Both the position numbers and the translations under genes were made by a program. The notes beneath the pieces were generated by a model. It worked only from the letters and a program-made list of their open reading frames with translations, was not told the origin of the DNA and did not search any database. Below, one piece after another: positions 9,502 to 19,070 of a stretch of DNA of 64,000 nucleotides; the first letter of the stretch is position 1; each line of letters starts with the position of its first letter. The stretch is from NCBI RefSeq assembly GCF_002844555.1, contig NZ_PJNI01000009.1, forward strand, positions 124,001 to 188,000, written 5' to 3'. Source of the DNA: Brumimicrobium salinarum. GTDB taxonomy: Bacteria; Bacteroidota; Bacteroidia; Flavobacteriales_D; Crocinitomicaceae.

Positions 9502-10938
9502 ATGAAATATTTGTTAATTCTCTCCTCTTTACTTTTTATTAGTCTCGCTCAAGCACAAGTTGTGTTTGATAAAACAGAATATGATTTTGGTGAACTAAAT
9601 GGAAATGACAGTCGGTTTGTAGACATTTATCTTAAAAACAACACCAATAAAGATGCATTTATTTTAAGTGTAAAAAAACCAATTGAGGTAGTCTATATTC
9701 AAAAATCAGCATTGATTGTCCCAGATAGCTCGAGTATAATTCGTTTTCAAATTAATAAAAAAACAAAAGGCAAATTCTCTTATTCTATTCCTGTCTATAC
9801 AAGTGACAAAAATGAACCCACAAACATTATACTTAAAGGAAAAATAGCTTCTTTACCAAATCGTTCTTCCAATTTTACTGCTTGTCCTGATTTTAGACAA
9901 TCTCCAGGAAGCGGAAATCCTCTAGACTTTGTACTTACCGTAAGAACCATTGATAAGATAACCGGAGCGTCTTTAGGAAAATCAAAAGTAGCGATTCTAC
10001 AAAACGGTGAAGCATTAGGAAAATGGAATACTTCCAAAAATGGAAATTTAAAGCTTAAGCTTCCTTTAGGCATTACTTATTTTTATGCTACGCACCCTGG
10101 ATATTATGCGGCTGAAAAAGGAATGTATGTTAATTTTAAGAGAAACTTTATTGAATTAGCCTTAATACCAAAAGAAGAACAGCAAAAACAAGAGGTTGAG
10201 AAAGAGCAAGAAGAATCTGAAAAAGAAGAGGAAATAATTGCACAAATAGACAATAAACAATCTTCTATTGATATAAGTGAACTTATTGAAGAGGAAGAGG
10301 AAGAAGAAACAAATAGTAAAGACTCAGCGTTTGCACCTCCACAATTTAAAGATTTAGATAAAGATAATTTCGATGCTTCGCATTTTAACCCGATCAATGT
10401 CGTGTTTGTAATTGATGTTTCATCTTCAATGAGACAGGCAGATAGAATAGAGCTTTTGAAATATTCTTTAGACCAATTGGTACAAATGCTAAGACCCCAA
10501 GATAAAATTGGCTTGGTTTCATATTCTAATGACGCAAGGGTTTTATTAAAACCTATAAGTGGTAATAGAAAGAATGAGATTTCCGAAGAAGTAAAAAACT
10601 TAAAAGCAGCAGGACTAACCGCCGGAGGAGCAGGAATAAAACTGGGTTACAAACAAGTGCGCAGAAACAGAATAAAAGAAGGTCAAAATCATCTAATCAT
10701 TATAACCGATGGGGCTTTCAACAAAAACTCTGGCGATTACAAGAAGTACATTAAAAAGAATTTACGTAGAAAAAATATTACGATGAGTGTTGTTGGAATA
10801 AAAAGTAATGAAAAATCTGAGGAAAATATGCGTGAAGCCGCCCAGTTAGGAAATGGAAGATTCATATTAATTGAAAAACTCGCTGATGCACAATCCAAAT
10901 TAAAACAAGAAATTCGGTTAACCTCTTTTAAATACTAA
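9502..10938 (+). CDS. Secreted VWA-domain protein with DUF1573-like N-terminus
   Basis: A 478-residue exported protein. The signal peptide is MKYLLILSSLLFISLAQAQ. Residues about 20-110 look like a DUF1573/Ig-like domain (VFDKTEYDFGELNGNDSRF). A second beta-rich domain follows, then an acidic low-complexity linker (about 212-275). The C-terminus is a von Willebrand A domain with a MIDAS motif DVSSSM at about residue 308 and a later TDGAF. VWA domains bind partners through a metal ion; the partner here is unknown. It is flanked by the ppa terminator and the convergent folE. Confidence 0.85.
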   Translation: MKYLLILSSLLFISLAQAQVVFDKTEYDFGELNGNDSRFVDIYLKNNTNKDAFILSVKKPIEVVYIQKSALIVPDSSSIIRFQINKKTKGKFSYSIPVYTSDKNEPTNIILKGKIASLPNRSSNFTACPDFRQSPGSGNPLDFVLTVRTIDKITGASLGKSKVAILQNGEALGKWNTSKNGNLKLKLPLGITYFYATHPGYYAAEKGMYVNFKRNFIELALIPKEEQQKQEVEKEQEESEKEEEIIAQIDNKQSSIDISELIEEEEEEETNSKDSAFAPPQFKDLDKDNFDASHFNPINVVFVIDVSSSMRQADRIELLKYSLDQLVQMLRPQDKIGLVSYSNDARVLLKPISGNRKNEISEEVKNLKAAGLTAGGAGIKLGYKQVRRNRIKEGQNHLIIITDGAFNKNSGDYKKYIKKNLRRKNITMSVVGIKSNEKSEENMREAAQLGNGRFILIEKLADAQSKLKQEIRLTSFKY

Positions 10939-11020
10939 AACATACCTCAAATTGGAAACAACTACTAATTGTATAAAAAAATATGGATCAATTATTTACT
11001 TCATCAAAAGAAAGAAAGAA

Positions 11021-11614
11021 CTAATGTAAATTAGCTTGAATTAAATTAATAAATTCTTTTCTCGTGCTATCATTTTGCATGAATAAACCCTTAAAAGCAG
11101 AAGTTGTTGTGGACGAATTCTGTTTTTCTACACCCCGCATCTGCATACACATGTGACTACATTCTAATACAACCGCAACTCCTTTTGGATTTAAAGTTCT
11201 TTGAATACAATCACGAATTTCTAAAGTAAGTCGTTCTTGAACTTGTAACCTCCTAGCATAAGCATCCACAATGCGTGGCAACTTACTCAACCCAACTATT
11301 TTACCATCAGGAATATAAGCAATGTGCGCTTTGCCAAAAAATGGCAACATATGATGTTCACATTGTGAATATACTTCAATATCCTTAACGATAACCATTT
11401 CAGAATAGTCTTCATCGAATAAAGCACTTTTGAGTATCTCGTCTGGATCTTGTTTATAACCTTGCGTTAAGAACTGAACAGATTTAGCAACTCTTTCAGG
11501 AGTTTTTAGTAAACCTTCTCTTTGAGGATCCTCTCCTAAGTCTTTCAATACCTCCTTATAAACCTCGGTCAATTTAAGGGTAATATTTTCGTCGTAATCA
11601 AATTTATTTTCCAT
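11021..11614 (-). CDS. folE: GTP cyclohydrolase I
   Basis: Converts GTP to 7,8-dihydroneopterin triphosphate, the first step of folate and queuosine/pterin synthesis. The 197-residue protein has the zinc and active-site motif [17 protein letters not shown] and the downstream [22 protein letters not shown] block. It is transcribed after the 6-pyruvoyl-tetrahydropterin-synthase-like gene with a 21-base gap, so both likely form one pterin operon. Confidence 0.97.
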   Translation of the reverse strand: MENKFDYDENITLKLTEVYKEVLKDLGEDPQREGLLKTPERVAKSVQFLTQGYKQDPDEILKSALFDEDYSEMVIVKDIEVYSQCEHHMLPFFGKAHIAYIPDGKIVGLSKLPRIVDAYARRLQVQERLTLEIRDCIQRTLNPKGVAVVLECSHMCMQMRGVEKQNSSTTTSAFKGLFMQNDSTRKEFINLIQANLH

Positions 11615-11635
11615 TCAAATTCATTTTTCACACTG

Positions 11636-12067
11636 TTAATATGGTGTATTTTCACCAAAGTACTCTACATAATTATTTTCTGTTTCTTCGAGCCTAATTT
11701 TCGCAAGCTCTCCTCCTGCCTCTTGAATAGGTTTTTCTATTTCCTCCCAAATTTTAATCACTAAGTTTTCAGTTGAAGCCAAAACTCCATTCATAAAAGG
11801 AACATCTAAGTTTAAATTCTTATGATCTAAAGCTTCCACAACATGATCTTTCATTATTTTGCTCAAATCTTTTAAGTTAATAACAAATCCTGTTTCTTCA
11901 TGCGGAACTCCTTTAACTGTAACAAAAATATTAAAGTTATGTCCGTGCCAATTTTTATTGCTGCATTTTCCAAAAACGGACTCATTTTTCTCATCGCTCC
12001 ATTCTTCATTCCATAACTTGTGTGCAGCATTAAAATGTTCTCTGCGGGTAATGTAAACTGTTTTCAA
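11636..12067 (-). CDS. 6-pyruvoyl-tetrahydropterin synthase / 6-carboxytetrahydropterin synthase family
   Basis: Small pterin enzyme (143 residues) of the T-fold superfamily. Zinc-binding His residues are in FNAAHKLW (about residues 13-20) and NWHGHNFN (about 39-46), with the catalytic Cys in GKCSNKN just before. The product could be 6-carboxytetrahydropterin (QueD role, queuosine) or 6-pyruvoyltetrahydropterin; the sequence does not decide. It is immediately upstream of folE, which supplies its substrate. Confidence 0.9.
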   Translation of the reverse strand: MKTVYITRREHFNAAHKLWNEEWSDEKNESVFGKCSNKNWHGHNFNIFVTVKGVPHEETGFVINLKDLSKIMKDHVVEALDHKNLNLDVPFMNGVLASTENLVIKIWEEIEKPIQEAGGELAKIRLEETENNYVEYFGENTPY

Positions 12068-12085
12068 TTCTAAAAAATTTAGCTA

Positions 12086-12093
12086 CAAAGATA
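12086..12093 (-). promoter_or_regulatory. -7 promoter element of the pterin operon
   Basis: TATCTTTG on the minus strand, 18 bases before the start at 12067. Confidence 0.6.
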
Positions 12094-12129
12094 CAAACGT
12101 TCAAGAAACTATATTGTTTATTAGTAAGT

Positions 12130-12156
12130 AAAAAAAAACGCTCTGAAGAAAGCGTT
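12130..12156 (-). terminator. Terminator, minus strand
   Basis: AACGCT-loop-AGCGTT stem; read on the minus strand it is followed by a run of nine T. It would end transcripts coming from the small secreted-protein gene at 12850. Confidence 0.65.
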
Positions 12157-12499
12157 GTATAAATTTTGATAAATAATGTTCTTAAAGGTTAGGTAAAATC
12201 CAATGAAATAGGAGTTTCGGAGTATTAATAACTACGTAATGATCCATTTAGGTTGTTTAAAATGATAAAATGAACTCTCTCAATCATTGCAGCGCATCTC
12301 TTATTTTACACAACTTAAAGATTGTTTTTTAAACAATGAAAACCTGCTTGACTCATAATGATCATTTTATTGACTTTAGCATCTATTGGTTTTATATACC
12401 AATTGTGACTTACAAATTCAGAGTATCCTTATCACTAAATCAAATACTATTCTAAAGTAAAAACAACCTCTACAGAGCTTACGAAGCTAAAAAAGTGGA
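12157..12499. other. Gene-free stretch
   Basis: No open frame with coding character, tRNA or clear repeat was seen in these 343 bases. If the terminator at 12130 serves the gene at 12500-12850, this is that gene's long 3' untranslated region. Confidence 0.5.
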
Positions 12500-12850
12500 T
12501 TACCTTATAAAAATTGATTTCATCCTAATTTCATTGTCCATGTGAAGTTTAACGAAATACTTTCCTGGCTTTAAATTATCCAATTCGAATTCATACTTCT
12601 TGTTTTCCGAATCAACGTATTTATAAATAAGTGTTTTTCCTCGTTGATTGATAATTGCAATACTAGAAAGATCATTTTCTACGCCCCAAACGTTTACTTC
12701 AATCAGATTGTTTTCCAATTGATGGACTTCAAAAGAAACCGTATTAAAATGGTACTCCTGTTGTTGTAACTCAATATTTCTGACATTATCTTGCGAAGAT
12801 GCGTTAAGAGCTGAAATAAAAGCAGCAACTAAAATCATTTTTTTCATCAT
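12500..12850 (-). CDS. Small secreted protein resembling an isolated T9SS-type C-terminal domain
   Basis: A 116-residue protein with a signal peptide (MMKKMILVAAFISALNASSQ) followed by about 95 residues that read like a single beta-sandwich: SFEVHQLENNLIEVNVWGVE, IAIINQRGKTLIYKYV, FELDNLKPGKYFVKLHMDNE, ending KSIFIR. The pattern (strand, NQRGKTL turn, LKPGKYFVKL, final basic strand) resembles T9SS type A sorting domains or DUF3244, but here it is the whole mature protein. Function is unknown; it may be a free-standing domain or a diverged relic. Confidence 0.65.
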   Translation of the reverse strand: MMKKMILVAAFISALNASSQDNVRNIELQQQEYHFNTVSFEVHQLENNLIEVNVWGVENDLSSIAIINQRGKTLIYKYVDSENKKYEFELDNLKPGKYFVKLHMDNEIRMKSIFIR

Positions 12851-12976
12851 AATTATATTATATATTTTTATGCAAATATATATTACAAAAAGTGATGTTT
12901 CAGCAGTAAAAGCAAAGCTTAATACAAGATTAAAACAGTTAATTTAAGCTTAATATAGCAACTGTTTTTTAATGCT

Positions 12977-13723
12977 TTACCACACAAAAATATCATCAAA
13001 AATTCGACCGCCAGCTCCCCTTCCAGAGAAGAGTTCAATTACAAATTCTTTTAGTGAATCTTTGTTATAATAATCTTTTTCTTTTCCTTTTGGCATTTGC
13101 TTATAAATGTCATCCTCCGAAAGCGTTTTTACTTCTCTGGCAAAGTACACCACTCCTCCATCTTCAAGCGCTAGCCCAAGGATGGTTCCAGGTAAGCCTC
13201 CAAAAGATTCTGGACCTGTTGAAGGCGTCAATCTCTCAGCGTACCAAGCGTAAATACGTGTAGAATCGTTGGCTATCCACAAAGCCTGTTTGGTTTCAAA
13301 TCCTGCAATCTCCCTACGATTTTCTGTAATGATCCAATCTCTTTCCTTTAAGGAATCGCGTAAATATAATTCAGAACCGTAATATGAAAATTGGCGTTCC
13401 ATCTTATTTTCTTTGTAGTTCCTGTAAGTTGAATTCTTCATGGTAGACCATTCACGGTCTTCATCTCCAACATCTGGGGGAATAGGAACAAAAACCGATG
13501 CGGATTCATTAAAATAAAGAACGTATTTATCAATTTTAGGCTCTTTTATCCATTTATTTGAATTTCCACCAAATCGTTGTGTTCCTTCATACCTCTTCTC
13601 AAGATTTGTACGTTTTTCATAAATAATCTCACCTGAACTAATAACTTGTCCAAATGACCAAAATGAAATAAAGAAAACGGAAATTACCGCTATTAACTTA
13701 GAACCAATGACCTCCTCCTTCAT
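12977..13723 (-). CDS. GLPGLI family protein
   Basis: A 248-residue exported protein with a signal segment (KLIAVISVFFISFWSFGQ) and the family hallmark GGLPGTILGL near residue 180. GLPGLI proteins are usually coded next to a TonB-dependent receptor-like beta-barrel, as here. Its start overlaps the 3' end of the receptor gene by 26 bases, so translation is probably coupled. The biochemical role of the family is not established; a periplasmic or surface partner of the receptor is the common guess. Confidence 0.9.
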   Translation of the reverse strand: MKEEVIGSKLIAVISVFFISFWSFGQVISSGEIIYEKRTNLEKRYEGTQRFGGNSNKWIKEPKIDKYVLYFNESASVFVPIPPDVGDEDREWSTMKNSTYRNYKENKMERQFSYYGSELYLRDSLKERDWIITENRREIAGFETKQALWIANDSTRIYAWYAERLTPSTGPESFGGLPGTILGLALEDGGVVYFAREVKTLSEDDIYKQMPKGKEKDYYNKDSLKEFVIELFSGRGAGGRIFDDIFVW

Positions 13724-16454
13724 CTACTTTTGTTTTATTGTTATTAAATCTTAATGTTGCACCAATCATAAAGTACCGTGCTATTATCCTACTTCTCGTA
13801 TCCGTAATGATATTCGTTCCAACATTTCTAGAAATGCCTATGTTTTGATTAAAAATATCATACACTGATGCATGCACAACTAAATTTCCTGTTTTCAAAA
13901 AGCGTTTGTTTAATTTTGCATTCCAAATGAATGGTTTTTCGTTAAATCCAGCTGCTCTTCGTGAATTTATTTCGTAAACCGCATCACTTTCTACAAAGAA
14001 GCGGAAAGGTAATTCAAAGAAAACAGAAGCTCTATATCTTTGCACATAATAAGGTTCGTTTAATCCGTTAGAAAGTGTACTTCTTGGATCATTATAACTC
14101 AATCCTGCACTTATGCTAATTTCAATAGTGTCATTTCTCAAATCTAAACCAAGCTCACCATCAATATTATAGTTTTCAGTAGTATTCATTTGGTTATTAA
14201 TCTCTGTATTGAAACGTGTATAACCTCCGTTTGCTTGTGGTCTTAAACTAAGTAATTTCTTAAACAAGGGAATTCCTCCCCCAGCATAAAAACCACTGTA
14301 TAAATTGCCATCCACATTTATAGAACGAGCGATAGACTGTCCATTAGGCATGTAAACAACGGAATTAGAAAATGCGTTATCGGTATAATTAAAATAAGCA
14401 CCTCCATATATATAACTTTGTTTTAACGCATTCCATTTATTGTAGTTTATATTGGCATTGTGCGAATAATTGGGTTTCAAATTTGGATTTCCAATTACAA
14501 TACTATTCGGATTGGTATTATCTAATACAGGTTGTAATTGATCTAAACTAGGTTGATCTGAACTTGTGGAGTAACTAAATCTAAATCGATGCGCATTAGA
14601 AAATTTATAACTATACTCCAAATAAGGAAGGACATCATTCACATTTTGATTGATATTTTCATTTGAAACATTATTAAAATTGTCTATCTGTACATTTCTA
14701 AATCTTGAACCCACTTCTAAAGAATGTTTTCTATCTGTGTAATAAATTCCTGCAGCTCCTCTATTCTCTAGTCGGGTATTATTAAAATCATTACTGTATA
14801 AATTAGCTAAATTATCATACCCAGTAGGTGTTCTATTAAATGTTGAGGTTGACTGCTCTCCATAAAAGTAGTCTAATCGATATTGAAATTTCAACCTAAA
14901 CCTTCGTGTAATAGGTTCCATATAATCAACCAATAGTCGGTGTCCAGTTGTATTATTTAATCGGTTTCGTTTCTGGTCATAAATTGAATCAGGTGTAATA
15001 AATTGTCCAAAATACAACTCTGAATTCAATGTATTATCTCTATCTGATTCTGTATACCCTAATTGATACAACACATCTAGTTCACGAAAACGTTTTTCAA
15101 ATTTCTTGTTTAACTCCAACTCTACATTTCCTTCTAAGCCTTCTGCTTCAGTTTCATTTCGAACTGTTGAAGCGCTAAACCTCTTGTTATTTGAGTTATA
15201 AAAATCAATCGTATTATCATCCAGTATATTTTCGTTTCGAAGGGTTAAGTTCGATTTCATTTTCAGCTTTGTTTTGTCATTAATGTCATATTCAAAGTTT
15301 AAGTTTACGGTATGCGATTGTTGCATTTGTTCACTAAAAGATGAATCTCTTTTCACATAAGTTGTGTCAGCAAAAAAATGCTCTGATTCCCGTACTTGCT
15401 CTCTAGTTAATCGACTATCGTTGTAGGTATAGTTCAATCCAATCTTTATTTTTTCTCCAATTTTATTGGAGTAATAAAACCCTCCTTTATAATTCTCTGG
15501 TAATCCATTCAAATTACTTGTGTTCATCGAAGATCTCCAACCTCCTTTCATTTCGTTAGTCAAACCAAATCGAGAGGCATCTCGATAACTAAAGCCTGTA
15601 TTTGGTGTATTTGAACCAAGCGCAAAAACCGATATTTTTAAATCTTTATCGAAATAATTTGCCAATAATTCGCCTTCGTAAAAGCCACTTCCGTTTGGTT
15701 GGTCTCTAAAATACTCAGAGTTTGCCCCACCACTACCGGCAATTTTACCAAAGTAACCTTGTTTAGCGTCGTCTTTTAAACGCACATCTAGCACTTGAAT
15801 TTTTTCCTCTGTATTTCCTCCTGATGTTTCGTCTTCCGTTTCATATACCTCAACTTTATCTACACCGTCAGCTGCAAGATTTCGGGTGGCGATTGTAGGA
15901 TCTGATCCAAAAAACTCATCCCCATCGACTAATACTTTTGTTACCTTTCTTCCTTGTGAACTTACATTTCCATCGTCATCGACCTCCAATCCGGGTAGGT
16001 TTTTAATCAAATCTTCAACCATTGCATTTTCCTTTGTCGCAAAAGAATCGGCAACGTAAACAAGTGTATCACCTCGAAAGTAAATGGGTTCTTTGTTAGC
16101 ATAAACCACTACCTCATCTAGCTGGGTGGCTTGTTCGGGAAGTACCACATTTGGAATATGAATCTCATTATTATCCGCTGAACCAATAATATAATATCGT
16201 TTTTCGTCGAACGCATGATGTGAGATAACAAGTTCCATTGTATCGATAGGAACGCCACGAAGGTTATAAGAACCATCACTTTCAGAACGTGTATATCCCA
16301 ACAACATTCCGTCTGACAAACGAACCGCCATAATGATTGCATTTTCCAAAGGTTGGTCGTTCAAAGTATCATTTACGAATCCTGTAAACTTCATTTCTTG
16401 ACTTAAAGAAACAAAAGAGAACAAGAAAAAGCTTAAGGCCAGCAGTTTTTTCAT
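13698..16454 (-). CDS. TonB-dependent-receptor-like outer-membrane protein (partner of GLPGLI)
   Basis: A 918-residue outer-membrane protein. Signal peptide MKKLLALSFFLFSFVSLSQ, a carboxypeptidase-regulatory-like beta-sandwich (about 22-110), a plug-like domain (VEDLIKNLPGLEVDDDGNVSS, VLVDGDEFFGSDPTIATRNL at about 143-185) and a long C-terminal beta-barrel ending in FMIGATLRFN. It belongs to the 'outer membrane beta-barrel family' class that pairs with GLPGLI. The transported substrate cannot be inferred. First gene of a two-gene operon. Confidence 0.9.
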   Translation of the reverse strand: MKKLLALSFFLFSFVSLSQEMKFTGFVNDTLNDQPLENAIIMAVRLSDGMLLGYTRSESDGSYNLRGVPIDTMELVISHHAFDEKRYYIIGSADNNEIHIPNVVLPEQATQLDEVVVYANKEPIYFRGDTLVYVADSFATKENAMVEDLIKNLPGLEVDDDGNVSSQGRKVTKVLVDGDEFFGSDPTIATRNLAADGVDKVEVYETEDETSGGNTEEKIQVLDVRLKDDAKQGYFGKIAGSGGANSEYFRDQPNGSGFYEGELLANYFDKDLKISVFALGSNTPNTGFSYRDASRFGLTNEMKGGWRSSMNTSNLNGLPENYKGGFYYSNKIGEKIKIGLNYTYNDSRLTREQVRESEHFFADTTYVKRDSSFSEQMQQSHTVNLNFEYDINDKTKLKMKSNLTLRNENILDDNTIDFYNSNNKRFSASTVRNETEAEGLEGNVELELNKKFEKRFRELDVLYQLGYTESDRDNTLNSELYFGQFITPDSIYDQKRNRLNNTTGHRLLVDYMEPITRRFRLKFQYRLDYFYGEQSTSTFNRTPTGYDNLANLYSNDFNNTRLENRGAAGIYYTDRKHSLEVGSRFRNVQIDNFNNVSNENINQNVNDVLPYLEYSYKFSNAHRFRFSYSTSSDQPSLDQLQPVLDNTNPNSIVIGNPNLKPNYSHNANINYNKWNALKQSYIYGGAYFNYTDNAFSNSVVYMPNGQSIARSINVDGNLYSGFYAGGGIPLFKKLLSLRPQANGGYTRFNTEINNQMNTTENYNIDGELGLDLRNDTIEISISAGLSYNDPRSTLSNGLNEPYYVQRYRASVFFELPFRFFVESDAVYEINSRRAAGFNEKPFIWNAKLNKRFLKTGNLVVHASVYDIFNQNIGISRNVGTNIITDTRSRIIARYFMIGATLRFNNNKTKVDEGGGHWF

Positions 16455-16608
16455 CTCAATTCAAATTTTAGACGATTCAAAAGTACAAAAATGATTAGTT
16501 ATAAAGCACAGATGTAACTTATTAACGAAAAAATACGAGATTTTCATCCTAATTGTACTTGAATTCAATTAATCTTAAAAATGAATTATCACCTTTAGAA
16601 TATTTAAT

Positions 16609-16616
16609 TAAATTTG
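16609..16616 (+). promoter_or_regulatory. -7 promoter element of the rsgA operon
   Basis: TAAATTTG, 21 bases before the TTG start of rsgA; this supports transcription beginning just upstream of that start. Confidence 0.6.
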
Positions 16617-16637
16617 AGAAAAAGCTAAAAGGAAAAG

Positions 16638-17564
16638 TTGGGAAAAGGAAAAGTTATCAAATCAACAGGAAAATGGTACATCGTTGAACTAGAAGATGAA
16701 TCCATTATTCAGGCTGGATTACGTGGAAAAATCCGTCTTAAAGGAATTAAATCCACTAATCCTGTGGCCGCTGGAGACGAGGTCATGATAAGCAAAAATG
16801 ATGACGGAACAGGTGTGATTACCGAAATATTACCCCGTAAAAATTACATTGTCAGGAAATCTATAAACCTTTCCAAACAATCACATATTTTAGCAGCAAA
16901 CGTTGATCGTGCTTATTTGCTTATCACATTAGCTGCTCCAGAAACTCATTTGGCTTTTATTGACAGATTCTTGGTGGCAGCAGAAGCTTATCGCATTCCT
17001 GTAACTTTATTGTTCAACAAGATGGATATCTATATGGAAGAACATTTACCAATTATTGATGATATTATTGAAATTTATGAATCAATTGGATATTCATGCG
17101 AAAAGATATCTGCACTAAACAAAACAAATGTTGACTTTCTAAGGCGTGAAATCAACAAGCAGCAAGTAATGATTGCAGGACACAGCGGTACCGGAAAAAG
17201 CACATTAATCAATGCTTTAGATCCGAGTTTAGACATCAAAACGGCTGAAATTTCTGTTCATCATTTGCAAGGTCAACATACCACAACATTTGCTGAAATG
17301 CACAAGCTTAAATCAGGCGGATATATTATTGACACACCTGGCATTAAAGCCTTTGGAGTAGTTGATTTAGACAAAAAAGTAATGAGTCACTATTTTCCAG
17401 AAATGCGTGCATTAATGCATCAATGTAAGTTTAATAATTGTATGCACCTCAACGAACCACAATGCGCCATTAAATCGGCCTTAGAGGAAGGAGAAATACA
17501 TCTCTCTCGGTACAATACTTATGTTGATTTAATTACTGAAGATCAAACAGAAACATACAGATAA
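16638..17564 (+). CDS. rsgA: Ribosome small-subunit-dependent GTPase A
   Basis: Late 30S assembly GTPase. The 308-residue protein has an N-terminal OB fold (about 1-70) and a circularly permuted GTPase domain (G4 NKMD, G1 GHSGTGKST, G3 DTPG). A C-terminal zinc domain has Cys/His in CKFNNCMHLNEPQC. The start is a TTG: an in-frame stop lies 12 bases upstream and the next Met is deep in the OB fold. A purine-rich AAAAGGAAAAG precedes it. First gene of an rsgA-dtd-MazG-like operon with touching ends. Confidence 0.95.
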   Translation: MGKGKVIKSTGKWYIVELEDESIIQAGLRGKIRLKGIKSTNPVAAGDEVMISKNDDGTGVITEILPRKNYIVRKSINLSKQSHILAANVDRAYLLITLAAPETHLAFIDRFLVAAEAYRIPVTLLFNKMDIYMEEHLPIIDDIIEIYESIGYSCEKISALNKTNVDFLRREINKQQVMIAGHSGTGKSTLINALDPSLDIKTAEISVHHLQGQHTTTFAEMHKLKSGGYIIDTPGIKAFGVVDLDKKVMSHYFPEMRALMHQCKFNNCMHLNEPQCAIKSALEEGEIHLSRYNTYVDLITEDQTETYR

Positions 17565-18017
17565 ATGAGAGCAGTTATTCAAAGAACAACAGAAGCAAGC
17601 GTAAGTATAAATCAAAGTATTTCAGGTAAAATAGAGAAAGGACTTGTTATTTTCCTGGGTATTGAAGCAAATGATAATGATGATGACATTGAATGGCTTT
17701 GTAAGAAAATGAGTGCATTGCGTATTTTTTCAGACGATGAAGGAAAAATGAATTTAAGTATTCAAGATGTGGAAGGTTCTTTTTTAGTTGTTTCTCAATT
17801 TACATTACATGCCAAAACAAAAAAAGGAAATCGACCGAGTTTTATCCATGCAGCAAAACCGGAAATTGCGGTTCCCATCTATGAAAAGTTTAAAAAAATG
17901 CTGGCTGTTCTTAGTGGTTGTACTGTTGAAAGTGGGGAATTTGGAGCTGATATGCAAGTTCAACTAATAAATGACGGACCGGTTACGATAATCATTGATA
18001 CAAAAAATAAAGAATAA
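17565..18017 (+). CDS. dtd: D-aminoacyl-tRNA deacylase
   Basis: Removes D-amino acids (and glycine) wrongly attached to tRNA. The 150-residue protein has the family start MRAVIQRTTEASVSI, the SQFTLHAKTKKGNRPSF active-site block (SQxT) and the cross-subunit Gly-cisPro motif as NDGPVT near the C-terminus. It begins directly after the rsgA stop codon and ends with a 1-base overlap (TAATG) with the next gene, so translation is likely coupled. Confidence 0.97.
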   Translation: MRAVIQRTTEASVSINQSISGKIEKGLVIFLGIEANDNDDDIEWLCKKMSALRIFSDDEGKMNLSIQDVEGSFLVVSQFTLHAKTKKGNRPSFIHAAKPEIAVPIYEKFKKMLAVLSGCTVESGEFGADMQVQLINDGPVTIIIDTKNKE

Positions 18018-18355
18018 TGACGGTTTCCGAACTACAAAAAACTGTTGACCAATGGATTAAAGAACATGGTGTTCGCTATTTTGATGAACTTACGAATACA
18101 GCAGTTCTCATGGAGGAAGTAGGAGAAGTGGCGCGCATTATGTCAAGAAGATATGGAGAACAAAGCGAAAAAGAATCCGATAAAAATAAAGACCTTGGAG
18201 ACGAATTAGCAGATGTACTTTTCGTGTTAACTTGTATTGCGAATCAAACAGGAGTTGATTTGTCAGCAGCAATAAGTAAAAATTTAGACAAAAAAACCAA
18301 AAGAGATCACCAAAGGCATAAAAACAATCAGAAATTGAAATCTGATTCAACTTAA
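18017..18355 (+). CDS. MazG-like nucleotide pyrophosphohydrolase
   Basis: A 112-residue all-alpha NTP pyrophosphohydrolase of the MazG-like type. The metal-binding Glu/Asp residues are visible in LMEEVGEVARI (ExxE) and in GDELADVLFVL (ExxD). Such proteins hydrolyse non-canonical NTPs or dNTPs to monophosphates. Last gene of the rsgA operon. Confidence 0.9.
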   Translation: MTVSELQKTVDQWIKEHGVRYFDELTNTAVLMEEVGEVARIMSRRYGEQSEKESDKNKDLGDELADVLFVLTCIANQTGVDLSAAISKNLDKKTKRDHQRHKNNQKLKSDST

Positions 18356-18497
18356 AATTATTTCTAATCTCAATCTAGAAACTTTGAGCTTAGTTTTACT
18401 ATGATTTATTGAAGATTTCCTCGACCAACAAAAGAAAACCTCCTCGATGCTGCGTATTATCAAAATGGACTAAAGCGATTGAGGAATATCTTTTTGA

Positions 18498-18998
18498 TTA
18501 TCACTTAATATCATTTCAATTATTAAAGATGTAAATTTAATTTCTGACCAATGTGATGATATTGCACCTACTACACTCGTTAACGTGTCTCCAGGATGGA
18601 AAATAAATGACTTTATTGCCAATTTTAACGATCAAGACAATTCAGGAGGAAGCGGAATTGCAAAAAGCTTTTATCAAGTTTTATTTTTCGATGGTAATTT
18701 CTGGAAAGCCAATCCAAACAATGGATTTTATACAGACAACTTCGACGGAAATTCAATTGATGCCTTATGGACTGTTGAACACGGTAACTGGCTTTTAACT
18801 GCAAATAACAAATTGGAACAAATCGATAAAAGTGAATATAATTCCAACATTTATGATGCACAAGGCCGTTTAGTTTTAAAATCAAACATAGATCAATCCA
18901 ATACAACCTTGGATGTTAGTGAACTTTCAGATGCTACTTATCGCATTTTAATTCAAGTGGACCAACAATTTATTGTCAAAGAGTTTATAAAGCACTAA
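18498..18998 (+). pseudogene. Remnant of a T9SS-secreted protein
   Basis: An open frame without a credible start that reads like the inside of a large secreted protein: DDIAPTTLVNVSPGW, GGSGIAKSFYQVLFFDG, TDNFDGNSIDALWTVEHGNW. It then jumps, after EQIDKSEYNSN, straight into a type A sorting domain (IYDAQGRLVLKSN ... VDQQFIVKEFIKH). Both the missing 5' part and the abrupt join point to a deletion derivative. A second relic may precede it in another frame (18412-18497, RPTKENLLDAAYYQNGLKRL). Confidence 0.7.
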
Positions 18999-19057
18999 AA
19001 GAATTTATGCTGATGAGAAGAGATAATTGAAGAAGATAGAAATATCTAAAATTCCAA

Positions 19058-19065
19058 TATCTTTG
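19058..19065 (+). promoter_or_regulatory. -7 promoter element of rluF
   Basis: TATCTTTG ends only 5 bases before the rluF ATG, so the transcript would be leaderless or nearly so. Confidence 0.55.
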
Positions 19066-19070
19066 CAGGT

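Noticed and set aside
10104-10397. Ser-rich antisense frame opposite the VWA protein
   Set aside because: It mirrors the Glu-rich linker codons (GAA/GAG read backwards as Ser/Phe codons).
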